Positions 8,287 to 17,453 of a DNA stretch of 24,789 bases are shown in pieces. Numbering within the stretch: the stretch's first letter is position 1; every line of letters begins with the position of its first letter. The notes beneath the pieces were generated by a model. That model had not been told where the DNA came from and searched no databases. It saw nothing but the letters and a program-made list of their open reading frames with translations. Source of the stretch: Mucidula mucida (lineage: Eukaryota; Basidiomycota; Agaricomycetes; Agaricales; Physalacriaceae); assembly GCA_015501055.1 (NCBI GenBank), contig JADNYV010000505.1, positions 1 through 24,789 on the forward strand, read 5' to 3'. Both the position numbers and the translations under genes were made by a program.

Positions 8287-8962
8287 AACACTTTATTTCC
8301 TAGCCACTGTCAATAACAACAATGTTGGCTACCTTCTCAGTACAACTTTCAACTCTGCCAAGGTTTTTGCCAATACTAGCGCCGCAACTACTTGTGTTGC
8401 TGATCTTCAACTTATTCATGAGTGTTTTGGTTATCTCAACTACCATATGCTTCAGCAAGCAGTCTCAAAAAATCTTATTACTGGTTTCTCTAAAGGGTTG
8501 AACATGACCTCTCCCGTTGATCCAATCTGCAAGCCATGTATTTTTGGGAAACAGCATTGTCATAACATTCCCCGCGGACCATCAACTCCTCATTCCCAAA
8601 CTATTGCTTGCATTCACAGTAACTTAAAGGGACCACTCATAACCTCAGTAGACGGTGATGCACATTATTGGATTACCTATATCTGTGACAAGCTTCAATA
8701 TCTTACAGTAGACTTCCTGCAAGCCAAAAGTCAAACGTTCAAGTCCTTTGATTGCTTCAAGGCTTATGTCAAGAAATTCTATGGTCTCAAGATTAAGATC
8801 TTCCGCTGCAACACAGATGGCGAGTTCATGGATAGAGGCTTTCACAACTTTTGCAAGGACAAGGGGATCCAACATGAACATATAGAAACTGATGAGCCAC
8901 ATCAAAACAGAATCACAGAGTGCATTAATCACACCATTATCATTCTAGAAGCCAGCCATTGA
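8276..8962 (+). pseudogene. Ty1/copia integrase, catalytic residues lost
   Basis: The GAG-pre-integrase zinc region shows L-I-H-E-C-F-G-Y-L-N-Y (the GH of the usual F-G-H is changed to G-Y) and C-K-P-C. The integrase core begins H-S-N-L-K-G-P, where copia has H-S-D. The second acid region reads R-C-N-T-D-G-E-F instead of R-S-D-N-G-G-E-F. The third reads P-H-Q-N-R-I-T-E-C-I-N, keeping the glutamate. Two of the three DDE acids are therefore asparagine or displaced, and the changes fit G-to-A. The frame ends at TGA 8960-8962. It would insert element cDNA; this copy is inactive. Confidence 0.8.
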
Positions 8963-9407
8963 GGCATTTGTCTATGTTTGGAATCACTTACCAACAGAAC
9001 CATTTTCTAACACCACTCCATATACAGGATGGAATCACAAACCTCCTAACATCTTGAATCTCCACGTCTTTGGGTGTTTGGCCTATATTCTTATTCAAAA
9101 GAAGAATTGCTGCAAACACGTACTTGCTGATCATACTCAGAAGTGCATCTTCATCAGATACCCAAACAAGTCAAAGACTTGGCGCTTCTATGACATGATT
9201 ACTCGGAAATTCTTTAATTCCAGCAATGTCGTCTTCAAAGAACATGTCTTTCCCAGAAATCACAAAACCCTTATCAGTCCATTCAGCAACCTCTTTCCCA
9301 CCTCTCCATCTCTAACCATGTGTATTGCAAAAGCACCCAATTTAGGAGGAGATTTACTCTCCAACATGCCAGAGAATCCTTCATCTCCAATATTTCCTAA
9401 AGTTTGA
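8958..9407 (+). pseudogene. Ty1/copia integrase C-terminal domain
   Basis: Overlapping the end of the previous frame, the reading shifts to A-I-E-A-F-V-Y-V-W-N-H and T-P-Y-T-G-W-N-H-K-P-P-N. Then come L-H-V-F-G-C-L-A-Y and K-C-I-F-I-R-Y-P-N-K-S-K, the well-known 'HLRVFGC' and 'G-Y' C-terminal region of copia integrases. It runs open to a stop at 9405-9407. The linker to the RT follows with many stops. Confidence 0.75.
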
Positions 9408-9581
9408 ACTCCACCTGGCTCACTAATTAATTGTCCATTATCTTCTCTGTCCGATCTCTCTAATCTCACCAATTTACCCCCAACATCACCTCATCCATTA
9501 GCGCCAAAAGAGATTCTCATTTGTGCTGATGGCCTAGCTGATTTTGGTCCTCACTTCGGCCGTGGTATGCGTGAGCGTTGA

Positions 9582-9755
9582 CAGCCTTGGGACTTTGGTG
9601 CAGGAAATCTTGTTGAAGCAGTTCTTAGTGCTTGGTCAGATGTTAACAAGCTACCTCTTGAAGGCGACTATCTCTCTGTTTCTGAAATCCTTGAATTCAC
9701 CTATAATGGTGTTGTTCACGCTGCCAACAAAGCCTCATCATATGATGGTGAATAG
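9582..9755 (+). pseudogene. Linker before copia RT, cut by an insertion
   Basis: The frame reads Q-P-W-D-F-G-A-G-N-L and S-V-S-E-I-L-E-F-T-Y, ending K-A-S-S-Y-D-G-E before TAG 9753-9755. In copia polyproteins this is the stretch between integrase and RT; the RT fingers and palm should follow. Instead the sequence changes character at about 9755, so the RT core is missing here. Confidence 0.5.
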
Positions 9756-9945
9756 AGATGTGTGTTGTACCATTACGGGTACGGCCATAAGTTGCCCACC
9801 CGTATTTGGTTTATGGCTGTAAGATACGGTCCGTAACGGCCGGAACACGGCCGTAGTGTGGCGTTCAGTTATAAATATCGAGAGTTATTAACCTGTCAGT
9901 ATGTAGTTAGTTTTTCTCGATGTGTGGATAAGTTGACAAGTCACC
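9756..9945. mobile_element. Foreign CpG-rich segment in place of the RT core
   Basis: Between 9768 and 9862 the words ACGG and CCGT occur about eight times, and ACGGCCATAA (9779) pairs with TTATGGCTGT about 40 bases later to form an imperfect hairpin. Such CpG density is unlike the surrounding CpG-poor copia element. RT homology ends at about 9755 and resumes, as the C-terminal part only, after about 10040. It could be a small non-autonomous element or filler DNA at a deletion. The exact borders are uncertain and no clear target duplication was seen. Confidence 0.4.
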
Positions 9946-10039
9946 TTTGGGCCCAAAAGGAGCCTACTTCAGTCATTACCACTGAAAGACAGTCATTCAG
10001 GCAGCTTCAATGCTCAAACACTGCACCAGACAATGGGCG

Positions 10040-10575
10040 GCTCTCCGTGCAGTGTGATCTTGGCCCCACTTCCTTTCTTCTTGGCGTCAAGATTAAGTGC
10101 GACCGTGCTTGTTGATCACTCACTCTGTCTCAACGGCAGTATGCTCTTAATGTCCTTGCATGCACAGGAATGGCAGACTGTAATTCAGTCACAATGCCAC
10201 TTGACCCAAGTGTTAAACTCTCCAAGGCAATGGGACCATGTTCCGCTGCAGATTATAAATTCATGCAGGACAAGCCCTACTTTAACACTGTGGGAGCTGT
10301 TGCCTACCTCGCCATTGCCACTCGCCCTGACCTTGCGTACCCTGTCAGTGTGCTCTCTTGGTACCTTAAGAACCCCGGACCAGCCCATTGGGAAGCTCTC
10401 AAACAAGTTCTCTGCTACATTCAGGGGACTATCAACTATAAGATCAAATATGCACCTGACCCCAATCAATCCGGTCAACTCTTCACCACATACTGTGACA
10501 CTAACCACGGGGGGAATCTGAACAATGGTTGTTCAACCACCGGATGGGTTGTCAAGATGGGGACAGGGCTATCAG
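10040..10575 (+). pseudogene. Ty1/copia RT C-terminus and first half of RNase H
   Basis: The sequence reads D-L-G-P-T-S-F-L-L-G-V-K-I, then S-Q-R-Q-Y-A-L-N-V-L, M-A-D-C-N-S-V, Y-F-N-T-V-G-A-V-A-Y-L and A-T-R-P-D-L-A-Y, the thumb and connection of copia RT. RNase H follows: Y-C-D-T-N-H-G-G, where the family has D-A-D, and S-T-T-G-W-V-V-K-M-G. There is a frame break or stop near 10115. Homology stops at the word GGGCTATCAG (ends 10575), beyond which the element's own 3' end appears in the opposite orientation. Confidence 0.8.
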
Positions 10576-10650
10576 GCTATATGGAAAGTACGATGATGTA
10601 ATTGTAGGTCCTAATGTAAATACCGGATGTATACTAGCTGTACAGTAACA
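10576..10650 (-). repeat. First 75 bp of a copia LTR, inverted
   Basis: Read on the - strand, this matches the start of the + strand LTR at 6530-6604 at 71 of 75 bases. It directly follows the polypurine tract and RNase H of the - strand piece, so it is the start of a 3' LTR. It is cut after 75 bases at the junction with the + strand element. Confidence 0.85.
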
Positions 10651-10662
10651 CTTCCCCTCAGC
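10651..10662 (-). other. Polypurine tract of the inverted copia fragment
   Basis: On the - strand GCTGAGGGGAAG precedes the LTR start TGTTACTGT. This purine run is the usual plus-strand primer site of LTR elements and fixes the LTR boundary. Confidence 0.7.
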
Positions 10663-10671
10663 TGAATACAT

Positions 10672-11057
10672 CTAGGATGGAATGAGCCCAAGCAGCTTGA
10701 CCGTATGCTGCATCTTCTCCCGGCCAAGAGCCTTTGTCAGAGCATTGGCTGGCATGTTATCCGTGCGGATGTGGTCAATGCAGATTTTTTGGCGGGCAAC
10801 TTGTTCCCAATAGAACTTGAGGTTGAGGTTCTTCATATGTCCGTGATGCTCTGGGTTCCTGGCAACTGCCATGGCAGATTGATTATTGGTGTAGAGTTGA
10901 GATGCCGAGGTGAGTTTATAGCCAAACTTGGTAAAAAGGTTGCATAGCCACATAATCTCCTGATCCGAAGAGCAGGTAGCAACAAACTTGTATTCTGTTG
11001 CCGACAAAGTGACAAAAGATTGAAGCCGGCTCATCCAGCTGATAGCCCCGTCCCCAT
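10672..11057 (-). pseudogene. Ty1/copia RNase H C-terminal half, inverted
   Basis: The - strand frame reads G-A-I-S-W-M-S-R-L-Q-S-F-V-T-L-S-A-T-E, then L-Y-T-N-N-Q-S-A-M-A-V-A-R-N-P-E-H-H-G and I-D-H-I-R-T-D-N-M-P-A-N-A-L-T-K, ending L-L-G-L-I-P-S at TAG 10672-10674. The catalytic T-D-N is T-N-N. The family's H-G-R-M-K-H-L-D-L-R reads H-G-H-M-K-N-L-N-L-K, again mostly G-to-A. It begins with ATGGGGACGGGGCTATCAG (11057-11039), the word at which the + strand element stops (10575). Its upstream neighbour is a primer-binding site, so gag, protease, integrase and RT are deleted from this fragment. Confidence 0.85.
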
Positions 11058-11061
11058 TAAA

Positions 11062-11228
11062 GCCAGCTGACACCGAATGAGTAAATATTACAAATGAGCA
11101 ACATTCATCATGTCACGGTCAGTAGAGCGACACAACAATCCATTTGAACTACCTTCTTGTTTTTCCATGCTGACACATGAGTCAATACACACAAGGTTGA
11201 AAAATTACTGTGTGCCTAACAGTAAACT
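11062..11228 (-). repeat. Second copia LTR end plus primer-binding site
   Basis: This is homologous to 6394-6529 over about 140 bp (shared GAGTAAATATT, CACAACAATC and ATGAGTCAATACA words). On the - strand the LTR ends ATTTACTCA (CA at 11078), followed by TTCGGTGTCAGCTGGC, a slightly mutated initiator-tRNA primer site. It joins RNase H directly at 11057, skipping the whole coding region. The outer edge near 11228 is uncertain. Confidence 0.65.
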
Positions 11229-11290
11229 TCAACCTTAATTTAGGATGCAAGGAGAGTAAATCTATCATTGTTCTAAGACTGTTCCGCAAC

Positions 11291-12071
11291 CTAGTTGATG
11301 CTCTCCGACAAAAGATGTGCTGTTGACATGGAGTTTCTAGTATCCAGTAAATTACATGTTGCACTACAATTTGGTTTAATTAAGGTTTTAACAAATATGG
11401 ATGGCACGTACAATAAGAAACATTTTAACAAGAAATGCAGCTGCACAGATACAATCTGAATGGTTGCCTCTACCTTGGCAACTTGCGGCTCCTCAAAAAA
11501 GATATTATAGCCATACGCGCTTTGCAGGATAATTAATGTGCTATTATTATAAAGCATGAGCATAAGCCCAATGACAATTGTCAGTGTGTGATGTACTCAT
11601 GGATATGCATAAACACAGGGTTTCTAACTTGCTGATCTCCTCCTCTTGGATTTAGTATAACTTTGGCCTTTGACTTCTACCCATTCCACAAGTTTGCAAC
11701 AAGTGCATTGAGTTCATGGTATGAGAAGAGCTGGATTGCATTGCTCCGTCCATTGGAAATGACGCGCAGAGTAGATAATGAAGTGAGTTCTTGTGCAAAG
11801 GGAAAGATGCTGAGAATGGCAAGGGTGATAAGGCGCACATAAATGCAACACCACCTATATCAACCTGTAAGCTACTGAATAGAAATCATAGAGGGCTCGC
11901 ATGGTAATGTTTTCCCCAAGTCAGCCATTTTATTTCTTGGGCAAGTAGGTTTCCAATTATAGGGCATTCTTTTGGACCAGGTGGAAGTGGCTTTCTTTCA
12001 CAACTTGATTTTGGTGGCAAGAGGTTGATAAGGCGAGGAGTATGACAGAGGTTGGCAAGGCTTGCAGCCAT
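11291..12071 (-). pseudogene. Cytochrome P450 pseudogene (N-terminal part)
   Basis: From ATG 12071 the - strand codes P-L-P-P-G-P-K-E-C-P-I-I-G-N-L-L followed by W-L-T-W-G-K-H-Y, the hinge and first helix of microsomal P450s. The PPGP motif sits at about residue 31, and no clear hydrophobic anchor precedes it. The frame closes at 11886. A further - strand frame, 11563-11291, reads L-Q-S-A-Y-G-Y-N-I and Y-V-P-S, similar to the region around the F-G helices (family pattern A-Y-G...V-P-x-W), though weakly. The haem-binding F-x-x-G-x-x-x-C-x-G and the ExxR helix are absent, so at most the first third of a roughly 500-residue enzyme remains. The middle part (11570-11880) is not readable as P450. 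The N-terminal motif is clear; the rest is tentative. Confidence 0.6.
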
Positions 12072-12317
12072 AGTTATTCGGACAAAGATGCAGAGTTCTT
12101 TTTACAGTTGCTACTATTCATGGGCATTGTTGCCGTAAACAGGCAGAACAAAGTAATGCTGAATGAATGATGGAGGTAAGAGAAGAGAAATTGGCCATAG
12201 TTGGCCAATGATATTGGTTACCATCTCCTTGCCAACTTATAACTGATAGATAGACATCAATTCACAAACATTCAAGTTACAAGAAAATCTCTAATAGTAC
12301 AAATATCTGAACCTAAC
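12072..12317. other. Non-coding gap
   Basis: This AT-rich stretch between the P450 relic and the - strand frame at 12318 shows no gene or known repeat. Confidence 0.4.
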
Positions 12318-12681
12318 CTACAATTCACTCATTTTCCTCTTCTTGAGCTCAGGCTCCTCTTCCTCTGTGTCTTGCCAATTAAACAGACTTGCGCCCATAC
12401 TCTTTAATCTCCAGCTCAAATCAATGAAGCTTAGACTTTGGGTAACACACGTCTCCTCTTCTGAGAGTGGTCTGTTGTGGTGGAAGTCATATCCGGTGGC
12501 GGTAGGTGTCACTTCCTTCAAGCGCTAATATTTCCCCTGATGACAATATGAAGACGCTGCAGGAGCCGTCAAGGAAGGAGCAATAGGTAAAGATTGGGCA
12601 GGAAGTGGGATGAGACTGGCGTGATGACACAAAGTCTTGTATAGCCAGCCTGAATTGGCACAGTGTTCCAGCCTTGCTTTG
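12318..12681 (-). pseudogene. Possible C-terminal part of a gene split by gypsy element 1
   Basis: Immediately beyond the 3' LTR end, the - strand carries an open frame (12681-12487, with C-Q-F-R-L-A-I-Q-D-F-V and V-F-I-L-S-S-G-E-I-L). In a second frame it continues L-S-F-I-D-L-S-W-R-L-K-S-M-G-A-S-L-F-N-W and ends E-P-E-L-K-K-R-K-M-S-E-L at TAG 12318-12320. The acidic-basic tail is of a kind seen at the end of fungal F-box proteins, and the orientation matches the F-box fragment at 19145-19790 on the other side of the element. That the two belong together is inference. Confidence 0.3.
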
Positions 12682-13127
12682 TGTTGAGGACGGAGTCCGG
12701 CATAAACCAAACAATCACTTAAGTTGCACAAAGACGGGAGAACAATGGAGACAAAAGGCAAAGATGATAATAGGGTGAGGTAGGAGCAGGTCAGGCTCAA
12801 TACAGTGCAGGGAGCTACCAAACAGTGTAGAGACGAAGTTGACAAACTGAGGAATCTACCTAGAAAGGCTGTATATATATATAAAGAGTTTGTGGCTGTG
12901 TAAACAATAGAATGGCTCAAAGTTAAACAAGAGGCAATGTGAATTGCGTCATGGGGTGATAGACAGGTGACAGGTTATGCTGTTGGGCTATACCTGGATT
13001 AGGCCTGGGCTAAGGCAGTGTGAACCGGACCTGGAGCGTGTGATATGTGATGATGAAAGAGTGTGGTGTTGACGTGATGACAAGGTGGACTGAGGTGGGG
13101 GCAACAGAATAGAGGCAATTCATGACA
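12682..13127 (-). repeat. 3' LTR of gypsy element 1 (446 bp)
   Basis: On the - strand it begins TGTCATGAATTGCC at 13127, directly after the purine run AAAGAGGGGATAT, and ends GTCCTCAACA at 12682. The part 12682-12848 is repeated at the 5' end of the element (18983-19144), which proves it is the LTR. It has a strong TATA box at 12872-12886. Confidence 0.85.
12872..12886 (-). promoter_or_regulatory. TATA box in the gypsy element 1 LTR
   Basis: TTTATATATATATAC on the - strand lies about 35-40 bases upstream of the sequence AGTTTGTCAAC (12848-12838), which is near where the 5' LTR copy begins. It should set the start of the element's RNA. Confidence 0.65.
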
Positions 13128-13371
13128 ATATCCCCTCTTTAGGCTGTGCTTGCGCCTGAAGCGCAGAAGTCCCTGCCCAGATATCTCCAATCAAGACACT
13201 GAGGCCTTGTAGGCAAGGGAGTGGCTTCTTGTACGCCTTTGGGTGTGCCTTGTGGAAGTCAGCTATCTTATCCAGCACCTTTGTCAGTCCCGACACTGGC
13301 TCCCACATATTCTCAGAGCTTAAATAGTCCAACCACTTCACCAGGTACTTCACACCCCGCAAGTTGGCCAT
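13120..13371 (-). pseudogene. Chromodomain end of gypsy element 1 integrase
   Basis: The frame reads G-V-K-Y-L-V-K-W-L-D-Y, S-E-N-M-W-E-P and K-I-A-D-F-H-K-A-H-P, the three strands and C-terminal helix of a chromodomain (KYLVKWxxY...ENxWEP). Chromodomains direct integration of chromoviruses to modified histones. A frame break separates it from the preceding GPY/F region. The conserved aromatic and Trp residues remain. Confidence 0.75.
13128..13140 (-). other. Polypurine tract of gypsy element 1
   Basis: AAAGAGGGGATAT on the - strand immediately precedes the TG start of the 3' LTR. It overlaps the last codons of the chromodomain frame, whose stop lies in the LTR at 13120-13122. Confidence 0.7.
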
Positions 13372-14435
13372 AAGTTTAGGATCTCCTCCATATTGTACTC
13401 CTCATCAGTGTTCAGTAGGTCTGGGGGAGCTCCTGGGAAGTTAGGACCATAAGCAGGGGTCTCAATGTACGGGGCAAGTAGGGATGTGTGGAAGACTGGG
13501 TGAATGCGCCACTTTGGTGGTAACTTGAGGCAATAGGTTACTGGGCCAAGTATGTCAGTGATCTCAAATGGCCCATGTCGCTTGTCAGAAAGTTTAGCTT
13601 TGGGTTGCGTTGTCTTCAGGTTCTTGCTATTTAATAGCATCTTGTCTCTAACCTTGAACATAATGCCCTTCTCTGTAACATCTCTGTTGTTCCTTTTCAT
13701 TACTTCTGCCGCTGTAGTGAGGCTTGCTTAAATCTTGTTGTACAGGTGCTGAAGGTTGATGAGTTGTTTCTCGACAGAGGGGATGTTGGATGTGGGGTTT
13801 AGTGGGGGAAAGAAGCGCGGCTAATATCTGTGGAGGAGTTCAAAGGGGGATTTGCCCATGGCAGAGTGAACACAAGTGTTGTGGGAGAATTCAATGTACG
13901 GCAGGTGCTTAACCCAGTTATCTTATCAGTAGTTGCAAAAGACGCGGTATTGCTTGAGCTTCTGGTTATAGCACTTGGTTTTGCCATCTGTCTGGGGATG
14001 ATAAGCCGTACTAAGCGCAGAGGTGATGCCAAGCTTAGCGTGAATAGCCTGCATAACCTTGCTGGCTAACTGGGGGCCTCGGTTGCAGATCATCTTGTCC
14101 CAAAGACTGTAACGTCAGAAGGTGCCTTCCAGCAGTATGTCCACTGTGCCTTCTGCATCAATGGTCTTGCAACATAGAGATACAACCACACCCTTTGTGA
14201 GTTGGTTAACAATGCAGTGGATGTCATTGTAACCTTCACATTCCGGGAGGTTGGTAATGAAGTTGGTTGTGATGGTGCCAAAGGAACATTCAGGGATCTC
14301 ATTAGGAACGAGTGGAACATAGGTGGGATGGTTGCTGGGTTTTGTCATCTGACAGGTAGCGCAGCCATTGATATAATCTTGAACAAAGACTAACATGCCT
14401 GGCCACCAGAACTCTCGACTGAGAAGCTTGTACAT
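13372..14435 (-). pseudogene. Integrase of gypsy element 1, catalytic triad lost
   Basis: The zinc-binding region shows R-E-F-W-W-P-G-M and C-A-T-C-Q. The core reads T-I-T-T-N-F-I-T-N-L-P where the family has T-D-F (first catalytic Asp to Asn, codon at 14262-14264). The second site is I-C-N-R-G-P-Q instead of S-D-R-G-P-Q (codon 14082-14084). At the third, T-D-G-K-T-K-C-Y-N-Q stands for the usual T-D-G-E-T-E-R-V-N-Q, so the glutamate is lysine. V-N-Q-L-T-K replaces V-D-R-L-T-K. Stops occur around 13935 and 13810-13730. The C-terminal GPY/F region (13372-13700) has G-P-F-E-I-T-D-I-L-G and H-P-V-F-H-T-S-L-L. All three DDE acids are lost by G-to-A changes. Confidence 0.85.
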
Positions 14436-15060
14436 CTTGAAGCACCCTGGGTGTCCGGGGGCAATGGTGCATTTTGACTATGTCATGTCAAAGTTTGAGG
14501 TCGTTTGGAACGTAGACCTTGCCTCAAAAGAGGACAATGCCGTCTTTGTAGTTCCACTCCTGTAGGTTTTTGACCAGCAAACGGGGACCATTTTTAAGAA
14601 TTATATCTAACACACCACAGACTTCAATGTCCTTCTCTGGACATTCTCAAAACCATCTCCTTGACTCTGCATCTCCAATTGCAGTAACTGCACCTGGCCA
14701 TGTTGCCTGAATCCGGAAGAATTTAGGATCCAGTACCACTTGGTTTAAGTTATCCTCCTTAACCCCCTGTTTATGATTTACACAGTGGAAGAGCAGGTTG
14801 CTGTGATTAGACGTTTTAGGTTTGTGAGTCAGGGTGTAGTTGAAGCGGGTGAGGAATTGCGCCTGGTGGCGGCTTAGTTTCTGCAAATTGGTGAAGTATT
14901 TGAGGTTCTTGTAATCCATAATAATATCTATTGGATGGGAGGCGCCCTCCAAATAGTGCCTCTAGGATTCTAGCGCCCAAATGATAGCTAGAAGCTCTTT
15001 GTTGTGGATGTTGTAATTGTGCTTGGGTTCTAAAAGGGACTTGGATAAATAAGTCCCAAG
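14436..15060 (-). pseudogene. RNase H region of gypsy element 1
   Basis: The frame 14952-14647 reads E-G-A-S-H-P-I-D-I, D-Y-K-N-L-K-Y-F (family D-H-K-N-L-E-Y-F), R-H-Q-A-Q-F-L and F-N-Y-T-L-T-H-K-P, typical of the end of gypsy RNase H. Then comes V-V-L-D-P-K-F-F-R-I, the start of the tether to integrase. Upstream in the same frame L-E-S-stop-R-H-Y-L-E-G stands where a tryptophan codon is expected, a TGG-to-TAG change. 14436-14640 is the H2C2 linker, with stops. Confidence 0.7.
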
Positions 15061-15821
15061 AATTCAATTAACTCAGCTTTAAAGATATATTTCTCTGGCT
15101 TGACATAGAGATCATGCTTGTGAAGCCGCTGTAAGACTTGCCAAACCACGTCTTGGTATTCCTCAAGTGTTTTTGTAAATATCAGGATGTTGTTCATATA
15201 TACCACTACTTTTCACAAGTCAATGAGGTCCTTAAGAATAGTATTCATCATTGCTTAAAATGTGGCAGGGGAATTTATAAGACCAAAGAACATTACTGTA
15301 GGTTCAAACAGGCTACAATTTATCTTGAACGCGCCCTTCCACTCGTCTTCTTCTTTGATCTAAACATTATTGTAACCCCAACACAAGTCAATTTTGGAGA
15401 AGATCCTTGTGCCCTTAAGCTTGTTAATAACCTCAGGTATAAGTGGAAGGGGGTATTGGTTCTTAATAGTTCCCTTGTTGAGCTTACAATAGTCCTGGAC
15501 AGGGCATAGCTTTCTGTCTTTCTTTTCAACAAAGAAGAAGGGACTTGTCATAGGGGATTTAGATGGGCGGATATATCCTTTGGCCAAGTTCTTGTCTAGA
15601 AACACATTGAGTTCAACTTGTTTAACGGGCAACAGAGGGTAGGTCTTGCACGGTTTGGGTCCAAATTCAGGAGTAAGGTTTAATAGCATGATCCCAAGAG
15701 GTATGTGCGGGGAGACGTTTGGACATGTGTTTGTTAAAGACCGTAAGATAGGTGTGGTAGGGAACTGAGATCTGCAAGGATAGAGAACAGGTGTCAGTTG
15801 GTTTCTTGTTTTCTTCTGCAA
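15061..15821 (-). pseudogene. Reverse transcriptase of gypsy element 1, YxDD lost
   Basis: The frame carries Y-I-R-P-S-K-S-P-M-T-S-P-F-F-F-V, K-L-C-P-V-Q-D-Y-C-K-L-N and S-K-I-D-L-C-W-G-Y-N-N-V, the fingers and palm, then TAG at 15360-15362. Beyond it the same frame continues with F-E-P-T-V-M-F-F-G-L, N-S-P-A-T-F followed by a stop in place of Gln, and V-Y-M-N-N-I-L-I-F-T at about 15189-15200. The active site YMDD is thus YMNN: both aspartates are asparagine. H-D-L-Y-V-K-P-E-K follows. Length and order are normal for the family, so this is decay by point mutation rather than deletion. Confidence 0.85.
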
Positions 15822-15997
15822 GTTGCTGAGCCTTTGTTAAGCCCCGCACAAATGTGAACAGTGGGGCTGTCTAAAGGATTTGGATCTCGCACCGGGTGGG
15901 GATAATCATCCCGGAAGACTTGCTCAAACATCTGCTCTTCCCAGTCTCTTGGTACCTCCTCCTTCTCCTCTTTGTCTTTGGTGAATAAAGCCACCAT
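15794..15997 (-). pseudogene. Linker between protease and RT, gypsy element 1
   Basis: A charged stretch on the - strand (K-D-K-E-E-K-E-E-V-P and F-E-Q-V-F-R-D-D-Y-P) corresponds to the acidic spacer before gypsy RT. Its frame is shifted against both neighbours, and it overlaps the RT frame by a few codons. Confidence 0.5.
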
Positions 15998-16018
15998 GAC
16001 TTATAGTTGCTTGGAGCT

Positions 16019-16645
16019 CTACGTGCGGGCTAAGCGCCTCCTTCTCGCAGTTTGCTGGATGGGAACCGGCTTGAGATTACCTTGCCAATCCTTCCACTGG
16101 ACCTTATAGTCTTCATGCCCAAGCCAAGGGTTGTAAGGTTTTGCAGAGGCGTCAGCTAGAACTGGAGTGGATTTGGTGTGTGCACACACATTAGTTACAG
16201 GAGGGTTCTTGAGAATATAGGTTTTTGGACATTGGTTAAAGTTAACCTGGGTGCCGGCCCAGTTAATAGAGGGATTGTGCTTGTCCAGCCAGTCTGTTTC
16301 CAGAATGATGTCGTGATCCCCAATATCCATGACATAAAGCTCTACAAGCTCCTTATGGTAGGACTGGCCGTCTTGGCTATAGATGCGGACATGCTGACTG
16401 GTGTAGTGTTGCACCCAGCCCATGACATTCTCAAAGCTGTTAACGTTACAGACAGGGAATGGGGAGGATAAAGGTATAAGGGTAAAGTTGTGAAGGTTGG
16501 TAAAGTGGGCGTTGATAATGATTCCTTCAGCATTGCTGTTAATCAAGGCGTGTGCAACAATTTTTTTCCCAGTAACTTTGCCAATAAATTTGAGCTCCAA
16601 GGTGATAGAGGTGTTTGTTGGTTTTGGGTGACTGTGGATACTCAA
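16019..16645 (-). pseudogene. Retropepsin of gypsy element 1, active site lost
   Basis: The 208-codon frame shows A-L-I-N-S-N-A-E-G-I-I-I where retropepsins have A-L-I-D-S-G-A. The catalytic aspartate codon has become AAC and the glycine AAT. The flap and second half read G-D-H-D-I-I-L-E-T-D-W-L-D-K-H-N-P-S-I-N-W, with Glu for the glycine of I-L-G. The C-terminal part is basic (A-R-R-R-R-L). It would process the polyprotein; it cannot here. Confidence 0.85.
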
Positions 16646-16757
16646 AATTCTAAGGGATGGATACGCTCACACAGGGAAGATAGTACAGCAAATCAATTGA
16701 CAAAATTCTTGGCAAAACATGTTATGGCTCCTCCTAATGTTGTGGTAGGAGAGCATT

Positions 16758-17453
16758 CTAAAAATCCAAACTGATAACATCCTTTAAATATGCTATTGCC
16801 TGCTCTTTTGCATCTCCCTGCAACGTCCAAAGGAGATTGGTCATCACACTGATCTGCTGGACGGCATCGACTTGGGTTAATGTAGAAGTATTAAACATGG
16901 AGGTGGATGGGGCACAGGGCGCAATGACTTTGGTGATGCAAACATTCCAACCAGGGATGGGGTCATGCATGGGACAGTCATTGGATATGTGGCCTGTCTG
17001 GCGGCATTTGAAGCAGGCCCCACAACAACGAAGGATTTCTTGTTCAAAGGCAGTCAGTCTCGGAAGAGCGGGGGGGTTTAATTGTGCATCTGGGTGTCTA
17101 AATGTGTTCACATCCATGGGGACTCCCATGTTAGGGGCTAGGGCTTGGGGAGCTGGAGTCGGTCGGGGCACCGATGTTAAAGTTGTACCCCAGCCACCAA
17201 AACACCAAATGGCCTTCTTGTGTTGTTCTGCCTTCCACGGGTTCTGCATCACAACTGCATGTTGCTTGTAGTCTGCAAGGTTGGTGGGAATGGGAAACGA
17301 GGTGGAGATACAATCAACCAGACTTGGGTTGAGACCCTTTTTGAAGTAGTGGAGCAAGAAGATCTTGTCAACCGGACTCGTCAGTGTGGGTATCAAATGC
17401 AGTGATGAACCTATCAAGGATGCGGATTGTTTCCACCATCTGACAAGCGGTGA
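16758..17453 (-). pseudogene. Gag C-terminal half with zinc knuckle, gypsy element 1
   Basis: The frame begins within K-I-F-L-L-H-Y-F-K-K-G-L-N-P-S-L-V, the end of the capsid-like domain. A Pro/Ala-rich linker follows, then a perfect CX2CX4HX4C knuckle, C-F-K-C-R-Q-T-G-H-I-S-N-D-C. The stop is near 16758. Between 17418 and 17453 the capsid reads A-C-Q-M-V-E-T. The other half of the same domain lies beyond the 442-bp insertion. Confidence 0.8.
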
